From the NCBI RefSeq assembly GCF_900095265.1, contig NZ_LT607652.1, forward strand, positions 333,051-380,113: a DNA stretch of 47,063 bases. Reading direction: 5' to 3'. The notes beneath the pieces were generated by a model. That model ran no database searches. It saw only the letters and a list, made by a program, of their open reading frames with translations, and was not told the DNA's origin. Both the position numbers and the translations under genes were made by a program. The stretch is from Janthinobacterium sp. UMAB-56 (GTDB lineage: Bacteria > Pseudomonadota > Gammaproteobacteria > Burkholderiales > Burkholderiaceae_D). Shown here in pieces: positions 27,465 through 35,690 of this stretch (position 1 is the first letter of the stretch; each line of letters begins with the position of its first letter).

Positions 27465-28418
27465 ATGAATTCAATGCAGCAAGATGTCGATGAACGCACC
27501 AGCCTGACAGGCAATAACAAATTCGAACTGTTCCTGTTCAAGCTGGGTACCAGTGATCACTCGACCAGCCGCGAACTGTTCGGCATCAATGTGTTCAAGG
27601 TCCGTGAAATCATGGAAATGCCGGCCATTACGGCGGTGGCCGGTTCGCACCCGCACATGCTGGGCGTGGTCAACATCCGAGGCCAGATCGTGCCCGTGAT
27701 CGACTTGCCGATGGCGGTCGGCTGCAAGAGCAATGGCTTGAAGATACTGATGGTGACAGAATTTGCCCGCTCGACACAGGCGTTTGCCGTGGAAGAGGTC
27801 GATGAAATCGTGCGCCTCGAATGGAACCAGGTCTTGTCGGCCGAATCGAGCGTCGGTGGCGGTCTCGTTACGAGTATTGCGCGCCTCGATGGCGATACGG
27901 ACAAGACGCGCCTGGCACAAGTGCTGGACGTGGAGCAAATCCTGCGCAACGTGCTGCCATCGGGCGACCCGGATGTGGACGAGAACAGCATCGGCCCGCA
28001 AGTGCGCCTGCCTGCCGGCGCCGTGATCCTTGCGGCCGACGATTCCTCGCTGGCCCGCTCGCTGATCGAGAAGGGCCTCGAAGCGATGGGCGTGCCCTTC
28101 ATCATGACCAAGACGGGCAAGGAAGCGTGGGAGCGTTTGCAGGCGATCTCGGCCCAGGCTGCCAGCGAAGGCAAGACGGCGAAGGACAAGGTCGCACTGG
28201 TGCTGACCGACCTGGAAATGCCGGAAATGGATGGCTTTACCCTGACGCGTAACATCAAGAACGATGGCCGCTTCTCCAACATCCCCGTGGTGATCCACTC
28301 GTCGCTGACGGGCTCGACTAACGAAGACCACGTCAAGGGCGTGGGCGCCGATGGGTATGTGGCCAAGTTTGTGGCCGCTGAACTGGCTGAAACCATCCGC
28401 AAGGTGCTGTCGCGTTAA
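27465..28418 (+). CDS. cheV: Chemotaxis protein CheV (CheW domain + receiver)
   Basis: A 317-residue coupling protein. The CheW-like domain (about 18-165) has LFGINVFKVREIMEMP and GVVNIRGQIVPVIDL. The receiver domain follows, with D192 and D193, and phospho-acceptor D249 in LVLTDLEMPEMDGF. CheV links receptors to CheA, and its phosphorylation is thought to tune adaptation. AAGGGG precedes the ATG. It is not in a che operon but sits alone between the zwf and pgi groups, with its own terminator. Regulation is unclear. Confidence 0.95.
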   Translation: MNSMQQDVDERTSLTGNNKFELFLFKLGTSDHSTSRELFGINVFKVREIMEMPAITAVAGSHPHMLGVVNIRGQIVPVIDLPMAVGCKSNGLKILMVTEFARSTQAFAVEEVDEIVRLEWNQVLSAESSVGGGLVTSIARLDGDTDKTRLAQVLDVEQILRNVLPSGDPDVDENSIGPQVRLPAGAVILAADDSSLARSLIEKGLEAMGVPFIMTKTGKEAWERLQAISAQAASEGKTAKDKVALVLTDLEMPEMDGFTLTRNIKNDGRFSNIPVVIHSSLTGSTNEDHVKGVGADGYVAKFVAAELAETIRKVLSR

Positions 28419-28436
28419 TCTGCGCGCACGCATGTT

Positions 28437-28473
28437 AAAAAGCGCCGGCACCCGCGAGGGCCCGGCGCTTTTT
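28437..28473. terminator. Bidirectional terminator after cheV
   Basis: AAAAAGCGCCGG (28437-28448) pairs with CCGGCGCTTTTT (28462-28473). Both strands show a GC stem with a T5 tail. It serves cheV and the convergent SMP-30 gene. Confidence 0.9.
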
Positions 28474-28488
28474 CATGCTGGCAAACGA

Positions 28489-29385
28489 TTACGCCTGATA
28501 CAGGTGTTCCGGCTGGCCTGCCACGTCCACGCGTACGGACAGCACGTGGCCCGTCAACGGGTAGTCGGCGATCTCGGCGTTTGACCTGTTGTGGCTGGCG
28601 CTGGTGATGTACAGGGTGCGCAGGTCGGGGCCGCCGAACGTCAGCATGGTGGGGCAGCGCACGGGCACGCTAATTTCACCCAGCAAATGGCCATCGGGGG
28701 CGAAGCGTAAAATCTTCCCGCCTTCAAACATGGCCGACCAGTAATTGCCTTCGCTGTCGACGGCTGCACCATCGGGGCGCCCGCCGTAGTCGGCGGCCTT
28801 CTTGTCCATGGAAAAACGCTGGAACGGTTGCGGCGCGGAAATGGCACCCGTGGCCGCGTCGAAATCGTAACGGTCGATGCGGTGCGTGGTGGTATCCGAG
28901 TGGTACATGGTGCGCCCATCAGGGCTGAAGCCCAGGCCGTTCGACACGGTCATGCCGCCGGACCAGACCTTGCGCACTTGTCCTTTTTCCAGCACGAACA
29001 TTTCCGCCGCATCAGCGCTGCGCGGCTCGAAAATCGTGCCGACCCAGAAGCGGCCGGCAGGGTCGACCTTGCCATCGTTGAAGCGCGTGGTGGCCATGTC
29101 GAACGGCGCCGGGGCGATTTCCGCCAGGCTGCCTGTCTTCGTGTCGAGGTGGGCAAAGCCGCTGCGCAGGGCCACGATCAGGCCGCCGCCCGCATTGATG
29201 GCCAGTGCCGACGGTTCCGTCGGCATGTTCCAATGGTCATGCTGGCCGCTGGCCGGGTGCAAGCGGTGCACGGCGCGGCCGTCGATGTCGACCCAGTACA
29301 GGGCCGCTTCCTTGCCATGCCATAGCGGGCATTCGCCCACTTGCATGGCTTTGTCGCTGACTACCTTGATTTCGTAAATATTCAT
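28489..29385 (-). CDS. SMP-30/gluconolactonase-family lactonase
   Basis: A 298-residue six-bladed beta-propeller hydrolase. The metal ligands of the family are visible: E18 (GECPLW), N149 (VSNGLGFSPD) and D205 (GRPDGAAVD), with the substrate-contact motif RFNDGKVDPAGRFWVGT at 102-118. Members hydrolyse sugar lactones such as gluconolactone or arabinonolactone. It starts 10 bases after the pgi stop, with GAGA before the ATG, so it is co-transcribed with pgi. No pgl or devB gene for 6-phosphogluconolactone is in the window, so this enzyme might serve that step, but the true substrate cannot be read from the sequence. Confidence 0.88.
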   Translation of the reverse strand: MNIYEIKVVSDKAMQVGECPLWHGKEAALYWVDIDGRAVHRLHPASGQHDHWNMPTEPSALAINAGGGLIVALRSGFAHLDTKTGSLAEIAPAPFDMATTRFNDGKVDPAGRFWVGTIFEPRSADAAEMFVLEKGQVRKVWSGGMTVSNGLGFSPDGRTMYHSDTTTHRIDRYDFDAATGAISAPQPFQRFSMDKKAADYGGRPDGAAVDSEGNYWSAMFEGGKILRFAPDGHLLGEISVPVRCPTMLTFGGPDLRTLYITSASHNRSNAEIADYPLTGHVLSVRVDVAGQPEHLYQA

Positions 29386-29395
29386 CTATCTCTTT

Positions 29396-31060
29396 TTAAT
29401 ATGCGGCTTTTGCTGCTTTCGCCAAGGCAATCAAGCCATTGGTCGAGCTGTCGTGGTGGTCGGGACGGGCTTCGCCCGTCAGTTCGGCCTGGATTTTCTT
29501 CGCCAGCACCTTGCCCAGTTCCACGCCCCACTGATCAAAACTGTTGACGTTCCACAGGACGCCCTGCACGAAGGTCTTGTGTTCGTACAGCGCGATCAGG
29601 GCGCCCAGGGTGGTCGGGGTCAGCTGGTCCATCAAAATGGTATTGCTGGGGCGGTTGCCGGGGAAGGTCTTGTGCGGCACCAGCGCCTCGATCTCGCTTT
29701 CCGGCAAGCCTTGCGCCTGCAAATCAAGACGAACTTCCTCGCCCGTCTTGCCCGTCATGAAGGCTTCCGACTGGGCGAAGCAGTTGGCCAGCAGGGCGTC
29801 GTGGTGGCCCGGCAAATCGTGCGTGGCGCGCAGGGCGGCGATGAAATCGATGGGCGTGATGTCGGTGCCCTGGTGCAGCAACTGGAAGTACGCATGCTGG
29901 GCATTCGTGCCGCAATCGCCCCAGATGACGGGGCCGGTCGGCACGTCGACGGGCACGCCATCCTTGCTGACGCGCTTGCCGTTGCTTTCCATGTCCAGCT
30001 GTTGCAAATAGGCAGCAAAACGGCTCAAGTCCTGGTGATACGGCGCGATGGAAACGGAACCGCAATCGAGGAACTGGCGGTTCCAGAAACCGACCATGGC
30101 CAGCACTACGGGCATGTTGTTTTCCAGGGGTGCCTGGCGGAAGTGTTGATCCATCGCATGCGCGCCGGCGAGGAAATCGCTGAAGTATTCAAAACCCACC
30201 GACAGGGCCACGGCCAGGCCGATCGAGGACCAGACGGAATAGCGGCCGCCGACCCAGTCCCAGAACGGGAACATATTGTCCGGCGAAATGCCGAAGTCGA
30301 CGATGGCTTGCGTGTTGGTCGAGACGGCCACAAAATGTTGGGCTAGATCCTTTTCTTCGCCTTCGAGCAGGAACCAGGCGCGCGCCGTGTTGGCGTTGAG
30401 CATGGTTTCAGCCGTGACGAAGGTTTTCGATGCCACGATGAACAGCGTCGTTTCCGGATCGACTTTGGACAGGGTCGCTTCCATGTCGTGCCCGTCGACG
30501 TTGGAAACAAAGTGCATTTCCAGGCCGGGGTTGGCGTAGGAGCGCAGCGCCAGGCAAGCCATTTTCGGGCCCAGGTCCGAACCGCCGATACCGATGTTGA
30601 CGATGTCGCAAATCGGCTTGCCCGTGTAGCCGAGCCAGCTGCCATTGCGTACCTTGTCCGTAAACGCTTTCACGCGTTGCAGCACATCTTGCACGTCAGC
30701 ATCGATATCCTGGCCATCGACCACCAGCCTGGTGCCGCGTGGCGCGCGCAAGGCGGTATGCAGAACGGCCCGATGTTCGGTAAGATTGATTTTCTCGCCA
30801 GTGAACATGGCTTCGCGCTGCGCTTCCACGCCGCGCTCGCGGGCCAGTTCCATCAGCAGGCGCATGGCGGTGGCGTCGACGCGGTTCTTCGAGTAATCGA
30901 GCAGCAGGCCGGCCGCATCGACCGTCATCGTCGAAAAACGCGCGGGGTCGAGCGCAAACAGCTGGCGCAGATGCACCTCGCGCAGGCTGGCGCTATGCGC
31001 TTGCAGGGACTGGAAACTGGCGGTGGCGGTGATGGCAGGAGTAGGTGCTGGCTGGCGCAT
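29396..31060 (-). CDS. pgi: Glucose-6-phosphate isomerase
   Basis: A 554-residue isomerase linking fructose-6-phosphate and glucose-6-phosphate. Signatures include NIGIGGSDLGPKMA, FIVASKTFVTAETM, FPFWDWVGGRYSVWSSIG and QWGVELGK near the C-terminus. The length is typical of the E. coli-type enzyme. A HexR-like box overlaps the -35 region of its likely promoter, so it is probably co-regulated with edd-eda and zwf. That fits recycling of fructose-6-phosphate into the Entner-Doudoroff route. The Shine-Dalgarno sequence before the ATG is not evident. Confidence 0.96.
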   Translation of the reverse strand: MRQPAPTPAITATASFQSLQAHSASLREVHLRQLFALDPARFSTMTVDAAGLLLDYSKNRVDATAMRLLMELARERGVEAQREAMFTGEKINLTEHRAVLHTALRAPRGTRLVVDGQDIDADVQDVLQRVKAFTDKVRNGSWLGYTGKPICDIVNIGIGGSDLGPKMACLALRSYANPGLEMHFVSNVDGHDMEATLSKVDPETTLFIVASKTFVTAETMLNANTARAWFLLEGEEKDLAQHFVAVSTNTQAIVDFGISPDNMFPFWDWVGGRYSVWSSIGLAVALSVGFEYFSDFLAGAHAMDQHFRQAPLENNMPVVLAMVGFWNRQFLDCGSVSIAPYHQDLSRFAAYLQQLDMESNGKRVSKDGVPVDVPTGPVIWGDCGTNAQHAYFQLLHQGTDITPIDFIAALRATHDLPGHHDALLANCFAQSEAFMTGKTGEEVRLDLQAQGLPESEIEALVPHKTFPGNRPSNTILMDQLTPTTLGALIALYEHKTFVQGVLWNVNSFDQWGVELGKVLAKKIQAELTGEARPDHHDSSTNGLIALAKAAKAAY

Positions 31061-31145
31061 GGCGGTCGGCTTGGGTGCTTGTCTCGGTTGAAAGGAGCGC
31101 GGCGCGTTCGTGGTGGCGAACAGCAGATCCGGCGTTGGTGTGAGA

Positions 31146-31177
31146 ATAATACATCAGAAAAACGTAATTTCACTACA
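31146..31177 (-). promoter_or_regulatory. Candidate pgi promoter with overlapping HexR-like operator
   Basis: The minus strand reads TGTAGTGAAATTACG (31163-31177), the most symmetric of the four boxes. It ends 11 bases before TATTAT (31146-31151), a good -10. With a 17-base spacer the -35 would lie inside the box (31169-31174), the classic repressor geometry. The -35 hexamer itself is poor. Confidence 0.65.
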
Positions 31178-31351
31178 GTTTGTGACGTGGAGGCGATTTT
31201 GTTGTGCTTTTTTTAGCGATTTTTCCCGTGTTACAAGAGATATATTGGTAAGTGCTGGTACGCGATATTTGCCCGGTTTGCTTTGACAGAGCGCAAGCTG
31301 AGGCTTATTTCTGTTGTTGGCCCATGCAAGAGTGCTTCTTCTTCACCATTT
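31178..31351. other. pgi-edd divergent spacer
   Basis: The non-coding region between the divergent pgi and edd genes (31061-31393 overall) holds two HexR-like boxes and the candidate promoters listed separately. An A/T-rich patch lies near 31195-31215. No small gene is supported. Confidence 0.55.
31283..31311 (+). promoter_or_regulatory. Candidate edd promoter
   Basis: TTGACA (31283-31288), a 17-base spacer and TATTTC (31306-31311) make a sigma-70-like promoter with a perfect -35 and a poor -10. The start point would be near 31318, placing the HexR-like box about 35 bases downstream as a roadblock. Confidence 0.4.
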
Positions 31352-31366
31352 TGTAGTAAAATTTCA
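31352..31366 (+). promoter_or_regulatory. HexR-like operator upstream of edd
   Basis: TGTAGTAAAATTTCA lies 28 bases before the edd ATG. It shares TGTAGTAAAATTTC exactly with operator 2 of zwf. The position, downstream of the candidate promoter, suits repression by blocking elongation. Confidence 0.7.
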
Positions 31367-31393
31367 CAAAATACTCATTTTTAAGGAAATCCC

Positions 31394-33307
31394 ATGACGC
31401 TGCATCCAGTAGTCGAATCCGTAACAGCGCGCATCATCGCGCGCAGCCGGCCCTCGCGCGGCGCCTATCTGGCGCATCTGGATGCGGCCCGCATCCAGGG
31501 CGTGCAGCGCGGCGCCCTCTCGTGCACCAACCTGGCGCACGGCTTTGCCGCCTTTCCCGTCAACGACAAGCTGTCGCTGAAGGAATACAAGAAGCCGTCC
31601 GTGGCCATCGTGTCCTCGTACAACGATATGCTGTCGGCGCACCAGCCGTTTGAAGGCTTTCCGCAGATCATCAAGCAAGCCGTGCGCGAAGTGGGCGCCG
31701 TAGCCCAGTTCGCCGGCGGCGTGCCTGCCATGTGCGATGGCGTGACGCAAGGCCAGCCGGGCATGGAACTGTCGCTGTTCTCGCGCGACACCATCGCCAT
31801 GTCGACGGCTGTGGCGCTGTCGCACAATATGTTCGATGCGGCCCTGTACCTGGGCGTGTGCGACAAGATCGTGCCTGGCCTGTTGATCGGCGCGCTGCAC
31901 TTCGGCCATTTGCCCGCCGTCTTCGTGCCGGCCGGTCCGATGACGTCGGGCCTGTCGAACCAGGAAAAAGCCAAGGTGCGCCAGTTGTATGCGCAAGGCA
32001 AGGCCACGCGCGAAGACTTGCTCGAAGGCGAATCGAAAGCCTACCACGGCGCCGGCACCTGTACCTTCTACGGTACGGCGAACAGCAACCAGATGCTGAT
32101 GGAAGTGATGGGCCTGCACTTGCCGGGCGCCGCCTTCATTACGCCGAACACCCCGCTGCGCGATGCGCTCACAAGAGCCGCCGCCCAGCGTGCCGCCGGC
32201 ATCACGGCGCAAAGCGCCAATTACTTGCCAGTCGGTCATATCGTTGACGAGAAATGTATCGTCAACGCCGTCGTGGGCTTGCTGGCCACGGGCGGTTCGA
32301 CCAACCATACCCTGCACCTGGTGGCCATCGCCAAGGCGGCCGGCATCGTCATCGACTGGAACGATTTCAATGAACTGTCGGCCATCGTGCCTATGCTCAC
32401 GCGCATCTATCCGAACGGCGACGCCGACGTGAACCATTTCCACGCGGCCGGCGGCACGGGCTATTTGATCCGCGAATTGCTGGATGCGGGCTTGCTGCAC
32501 GAAGACGTCAATACCATCCTGGGCCACGGCTTGCGCGCGCACTGCATGGAACCGTTCCTGGGCGAAGACGGCAAGGTCTTCTGGCGAGAGGCACCGGCCA
32601 CCAGCGCCGACGAAAACGTGCTGCGTCCGGCCTCGAACCCGTTTGCGCCGGACGGCGGCATGGTCCTGGTCGCGGGTAACCTGGGCCGCGCCGTCATGAA
32701 AGTGTCGGCCGTCAAGCCGCAGCACCGCACGGTGGAAGCGCCTGCCCTGGTGTTCAATTCGCAGGAAGAGTTCATGGCTGCCTATAAGACCGGCACCCTG
32801 GACCGCGATTTCGTTGCCGTGCTGCGCTTCCAGGGCCCGCGCGCCAACGGCATGCCGGAACTGCATGCGCTGACGCCCGCGCTGGCCAACCTGCAGGATG
32901 CGGGCCGCCAGGTGGCGCTGGTTACCGATGGCCGCATGTCGGGCGCGTCGGGCAAGGTGCCGGCCGCCATCCACGTGTCGCCAGAGATTCTTGCCGGCGG
33001 CCCGCTGGGCCTGGTGCGCGACGGCGACATCATCCGTCTAGACGCCTTTACGGGCGTGCTCGAGGCGCTGGTGCCGGCCGACGTCTGGCACGCCCGTTCG
33101 CTGGTGACGGCCGACCTGTCGCCGAACCACGTCGGCATGGGCCGCGAGCTGTTTTCCATGTTCCGTTCCACCGTCAGCGCGGCGGAAGAGGGTGCCACCA
33201 CCTTCGGCCTGCCGTCGCCGATTCCCACCACCGTCGCCTTGCACGACGCCGACAATGTCGGCGATACTGTGCCCGGTTCCGATGAAGACTTTTTGGCTAG
33301 GAAATAA
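31394..33307 (+). CDS. edd: Phosphogluconate dehydratase
   Basis: A 637-residue IlvD/Edd-family iron-sulphur dehydratase that converts 6-phosphogluconate to 2-keto-3-deoxy-6-phosphogluconate, the first committed Entner-Doudoroff step. Signatures include [70 protein letters not shown] and [19 protein letters not shown]. Conserved cysteines in the CDG, CDK and CTFYG contexts fit cluster binding. The length is normal for Edd. AAGGAA precedes the ATG. eda follows after three bases. Confidence 0.96.
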   Translation: MTLHPVVESVTARIIARSRPSRGAYLAHLDAARIQGVQRGALSCTNLAHGFAAFPVNDKLSLKEYKKPSVAIVSSYNDMLSAHQPFEGFPQIIKQAVREVGAVAQFAGGVPAMCDGVTQGQPGMELSLFSRDTIAMSTAVALSHNMFDAALYLGVCDKIVPGLLIGALHFGHLPAVFVPAGPMTSGLSNQEKAKVRQLYAQGKATREDLLEGESKAYHGAGTCTFYGTANSNQMLMEVMGLHLPGAAFITPNTPLRDALTRAAAQRAAGITAQSANYLPVGHIVDEKCIVNAVVGLLATGGSTNHTLHLVAIAKAAGIVIDWNDFNELSAIVPMLTRIYPNGDADVNHFHAAGGTGYLIRELLDAGLLHEDVNTILGHGLRAHCMEPFLGEDGKVFWREAPATSADENVLRPASNPFAPDGGMVLVAGNLGRAVMKVSAVKPQHRTVEAPALVFNSQEEFMAAYKTGTLDRDFVAVLRFQGPRANGMPELHALTPALANLQDAGRQVALVTDGRMSGASGKVPAAIHVSPEILAGGPLGLVRDGDIIRLDAFTGVLEALVPADVWHARSLVTADLSPNHVGMGRELFSMFRSTVSAAEEGATTFGLPSPIPTTVALHDADNVGDTVPGSDEDFLARK

Positions 33308-33310
33308 GAG

Positions 33311-33940
33311 ATGACCATGACACTACTGGAAATTATGCGCACTTCGAGCGTGATCCCCGTGATTGCAATCGACGATCCTGAACACGCCGTACCGCTGGCG
33401 CGCGCGCTGGTGGCGGGCGGCATCCGCGTGCTGGAAGTAACCTTGCGCACCAAGCATGGCCTGGAAGCGATCCGCGCCATGTCGGCCGTGCCGGGCGCCA
33501 TCGTCGGCGTGGGTACCCTGACCCGTCCCGAAGAATTCGCGCAAGCGCGCGACGCGGGCGCCGTCTTCGGCGTCTCGCCAGGCCTTACTTCCGCCCTGGT
33601 GGCGGCGGCGAAAAGCAGCGGCCTGCCCTTGCTGCCAGGCGTGATGACGCCAGGCGAAGTAATGGCGGCGCGTGAAAACGGCTTCCAGCAGCTGAAACTG
33701 TTCCCGGCCGTGCCGGCGGGCGGCATCGGCATGCTCAACGCCATCTACGGCCCGCTGCCGGACATCACCTTCTGCCCGACTGGCGGCATCTCGCAAGAGA
33801 CGGCGTCGCAGTTCCTGGCGTGCAAGAACGTCGCCTGCGTGGGCGGTTCGTGGCTGACGCCGAAAGACGCGATTGCGGCCGGCAACTGGGACCGCATCAC
33901 GGAAATCGCGAAAGCAGCCAGCGGCCTGCGCTCGGCGTAG
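33311..33940 (+). CDS. eda: KDPG aldolase (2-dehydro-3-deoxy-phosphogluconate aldolase)
   Basis: A 209-residue class I aldolase that cleaves KDPG into pyruvate and glyceraldehyde-3-phosphate. The catalytic glutamate is E42 (VLEVTLRT) and the Schiff-base lysine is K129 (QQLKLFPA). IVGVGTLTRPEEF, FGVSPGL and FCPTGGIS are the other family motifs. It starts three bases after edd, with AAGAG upstream; a second ATG two codons later is possible. HexR is expected to respond to its substrate, so the operon is likely induced by sugar flux. Confidence 0.96.
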   Translation: MTMTLLEIMRTSSVIPVIAIDDPEHAVPLARALVAGGIRVLEVTLRTKHGLEAIRAMSAVPGAIVGVGTLTRPEEFAQARDAGAVFGVSPGLTSALVAAAKSSGLPLLPGVMTPGEVMAARENGFQQLKLFPAVPAGGIGMLNAIYGPLPDITFCPTGGISQETASQFLACKNVACVGGSWLTPKDAIAAGNWDRITEIAKAASGLRSA

Positions 33941-33992
33941 TCGTACCTGACATGCGCTACTGCGCGTCGCGCTTTGCGGCCTGCGATGCCCG

Positions 33993-34008
33993 CCGTACTA
34001 TAGTACGG
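33993..34008. repeat. 16-bp perfect palindrome downstream of eda
   Basis: CCGTACTA is followed directly by TAGTACGG. It lies inside a short non-coding stretch with other broken symmetries. It may belong to a dispersed intergenic repeat or be a protein site; one copy alone cannot decide. Confidence 0.45.
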
Positions 34009-34076
34009 TTGCGCTTCTTGGCCACAAATCGCTGCCGCTCGCTGCGCTTCTTTCAGCTATTTGCAGTTGTCGTATT

Positions 34077-34108
34077 CGGCAAGCTTTCATGCTTGCCGCG
34101 TTTCTTTT
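34077..34108 (+). terminator. Candidate terminator for edd-eda
   Basis: CGGCAAGC (34077-34084) pairs with GCTTGCCG (34091-34098) around a 6-base loop, followed by CGTTTCTTTT. The T run is interrupted, so efficiency is uncertain. Confidence 0.5.
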
Positions 34109-34121
34109 GTATCGGAGTGCC

Positions 34122-34643
34122 ATGCGCGTGCTGCGCCGCCCCCTGACCATCGGCGAAACCGCCATGGCCCGCAGCGTCTTTCAGGGCGCCATCGACTACG
34201 CGCGCGTGCGCGTCGTGCGCGGCTCCTTTCTTCCCTTTGGCTTGCAGGACCAGAACACGGCCATGACGCCGCGCGGCAATATGCACTTCATGCCGGCCCA
34301 GTATCGCGACGATTTTTCCCGCGAAGGCAACAGCGGCAAGCTGTTCTTCATCCACGAGATGGTGCATGTGTGGCAGTACCAACTCGGCTACAGCGTGCTG
34401 CTGCATGGCGTGCTGCTGGCGCTGAGCGGCGGCTACATCCGGCAGCGGGCCTACCGCTACGCTGCGCAAGCGGGCGGCGTCCTGTCCGACTTCAACATGG
34501 AGCAGCAGGGCGACATCATCGCCCACTACTTTGGCGCGCGCCAGCTGGGCATTCCCGCCTACGTGGCGAAACTGCCGCAACTGCAGGAAATACTGCAGGG
34601 CTTCCTGATCAACCCCGCCGAGCGCAGCCTGCTGCCGCGCTGA
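34122..34643 (+). CDS. Predicted HExxH zinc-peptidase-like protein (Vgr-related type)
   Basis: A 173-residue protein of a family often labelled 'vgr related protein'. The motif FFIHEMVHVWQYQ near residue 80 is an HExxH zinc site. Upstream is MTPRGNMHFMPAQY and downstream a hydrophobic stretch (VLLHGVLLALSGGYI), then EQQGDIIAHYF, where the glutamate could be a further ligand. No signal peptide is seen. I chose the ATG at 34122 because GGAG lies four bases upstream and the conserved part begins soon after. It is convergent with tadD. The function is unknown; a link to type VI secretion is only implied by the family name. Confidence 0.72.
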   Translation: MRVLRRPLTIGETAMARSVFQGAIDYARVRVVRGSFLPFGLQDQNTAMTPRGNMHFMPAQYRDDFSREGNSGKLFFIHEMVHVWQYQLGYSVLLHGVLLALSGGYIRQRAYRYAAQAGGVLSDFNMEQQGDIIAHYFGARQLGIPAYVAKLPQLQEILQGFLINPAERSLLPR

Positions 34644-34651
34644 GGCCAGCG

Positions 34652-35677
34652 TCACGGTGTCGTGTTCGATGCCAGGCGCGCGTCCGGCGCGCGCAGGCTG
34701 GCTGGCGCATCCTTGCCCAGCAATAAACGCAGGTCGGCACCCGCGCCGATGCCGCTGTCGTCCGTCGCTTGCAGCTGCGGCATGCCGCCCAGGGCCAGGG
34801 CCAGGGCGGCGGCCTCCTGCGCATGGCCGGGGCGGTAGATGATGCTGCTGGCCTGGACACCGTATGGCCGCTGGTTGCCCAGCCGCCGCACGCTGATGCC
34901 CATGCTGCCCAGCATGTCGCGCATGCGCGCCGCCATCCCCGTGACGCCATTGCCGTTGATGACTTCCAGGCGTGGCGGCTGCTGCGCCTGCTTTTCCGGG
35001 GCGGGCAAGGCTGCCGGCATGGCGTGCGCCGCCACAGGAGCGTCGCGCCAGCTCAGCGCGAAGATATTCGGCTGCAATTGCGTCAGCTGCAAGCGGCTGG
35101 CGGTCGCTGTTGTCAGCGCTGCGGGCGCCAGGTCGGGCGCGACGGCTGCCGCGCTGCCATCGACCGCATCGACTGTGCCGACGCTGCGCGCCAACGCCGC
35201 GATGGCCAGGTCCAGGTTGGCGCGCGCCGGCTGTTGGCCATTGTCGAGCTGCAAGGACTGGCGCAGCATGCTTGCCGCCTTGTCGTAATCGCCCTGCAGA
35301 TACAGCACGTAGCCGAGATTGTTGTAAGTCCTGGCCGTCGGCGTTTCTTGCGCCAGCGCCTGCAGCATGCTGCGCGCCGTCTCCAGCTGGCCCAGCTGCG
35401 CGTGCAGCACGGCGGCGCCATTGCGCGCGTCGGTCGAAGCAGGGTCCAGCAGCAGGGCTTCGCGGTAGGCCGCCAGCGCCGCGCGCGGATCGCCCAGTTC
35501 CTGCATGCGCTTGCCCAGCTTGCAGAACGCCGCAGTGCGGGTGGCGGGACTGTCATCGATGCGCGCCTGAGGTGGCGCCCGGTGATCGCCCTGGCTGGCC
35601 GGGCCGGGCAGGTGGCCGCAGGCGGGCAGCAGGCCGGCGCAAGCGAGCATGAGCATCAGTGTGGTGTGCTGTGACAT
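34652..35677 (-). CDS. tadD: Tad pilus TPR lipoprotein TadD, with LytR_C-like domain
   Basis: A 341-residue lipoprotein with lipobox Cys20 (LLPAC). TPR repeats cover about residues 45-165 (AAFCKLGKRMQELGDPRAAL, TYNNLGYVLYLQGDYDKAA), the TadD/pilotin-like part that helps assemble the secretin. A second domain at about 237-325 (RLEVINGNGVTGMAARM to ADLRLLLG) looks like the LytR C-terminal fold, an unusual addition compared with short TadD proteins. It is the last gene of the tad operon, 13 bases after tadC. Confidence 0.88.
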   Translation of the reverse strand: MSQHTTLMLMLACAGLLPACGHLPGPASQGDHRAPPQARIDDSPATRTAAFCKLGKRMQELGDPRAALAAYREALLLDPASTDARNGAAVLHAQLGQLETARSMLQALAQETPTARTYNNLGYVLYLQGDYDKAASMLRQSLQLDNGQQPARANLDLAIAALARSVGTVDAVDGSAAAVAPDLAPAALTTATASRLQLTQLQPNIFALSWRDAPVAAHAMPAALPAPEKQAQQPPRLEVINGNGVTGMAARMRDMLGSMGISVRRLGNQRPYGVQASSIIYRPGHAQEAAALALALGGMPQLQATDDSGIGAGADLRLLLGKDAPASLRAPDARLASNTTP

Positions 35678-35690
35678 GGCGGTTCTCCGG

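Noticed and set aside
31364..32974. Minus-strand ORF opposite edd
   Set aside because: Antisense shadow of edd; the composition is that of complement codons.
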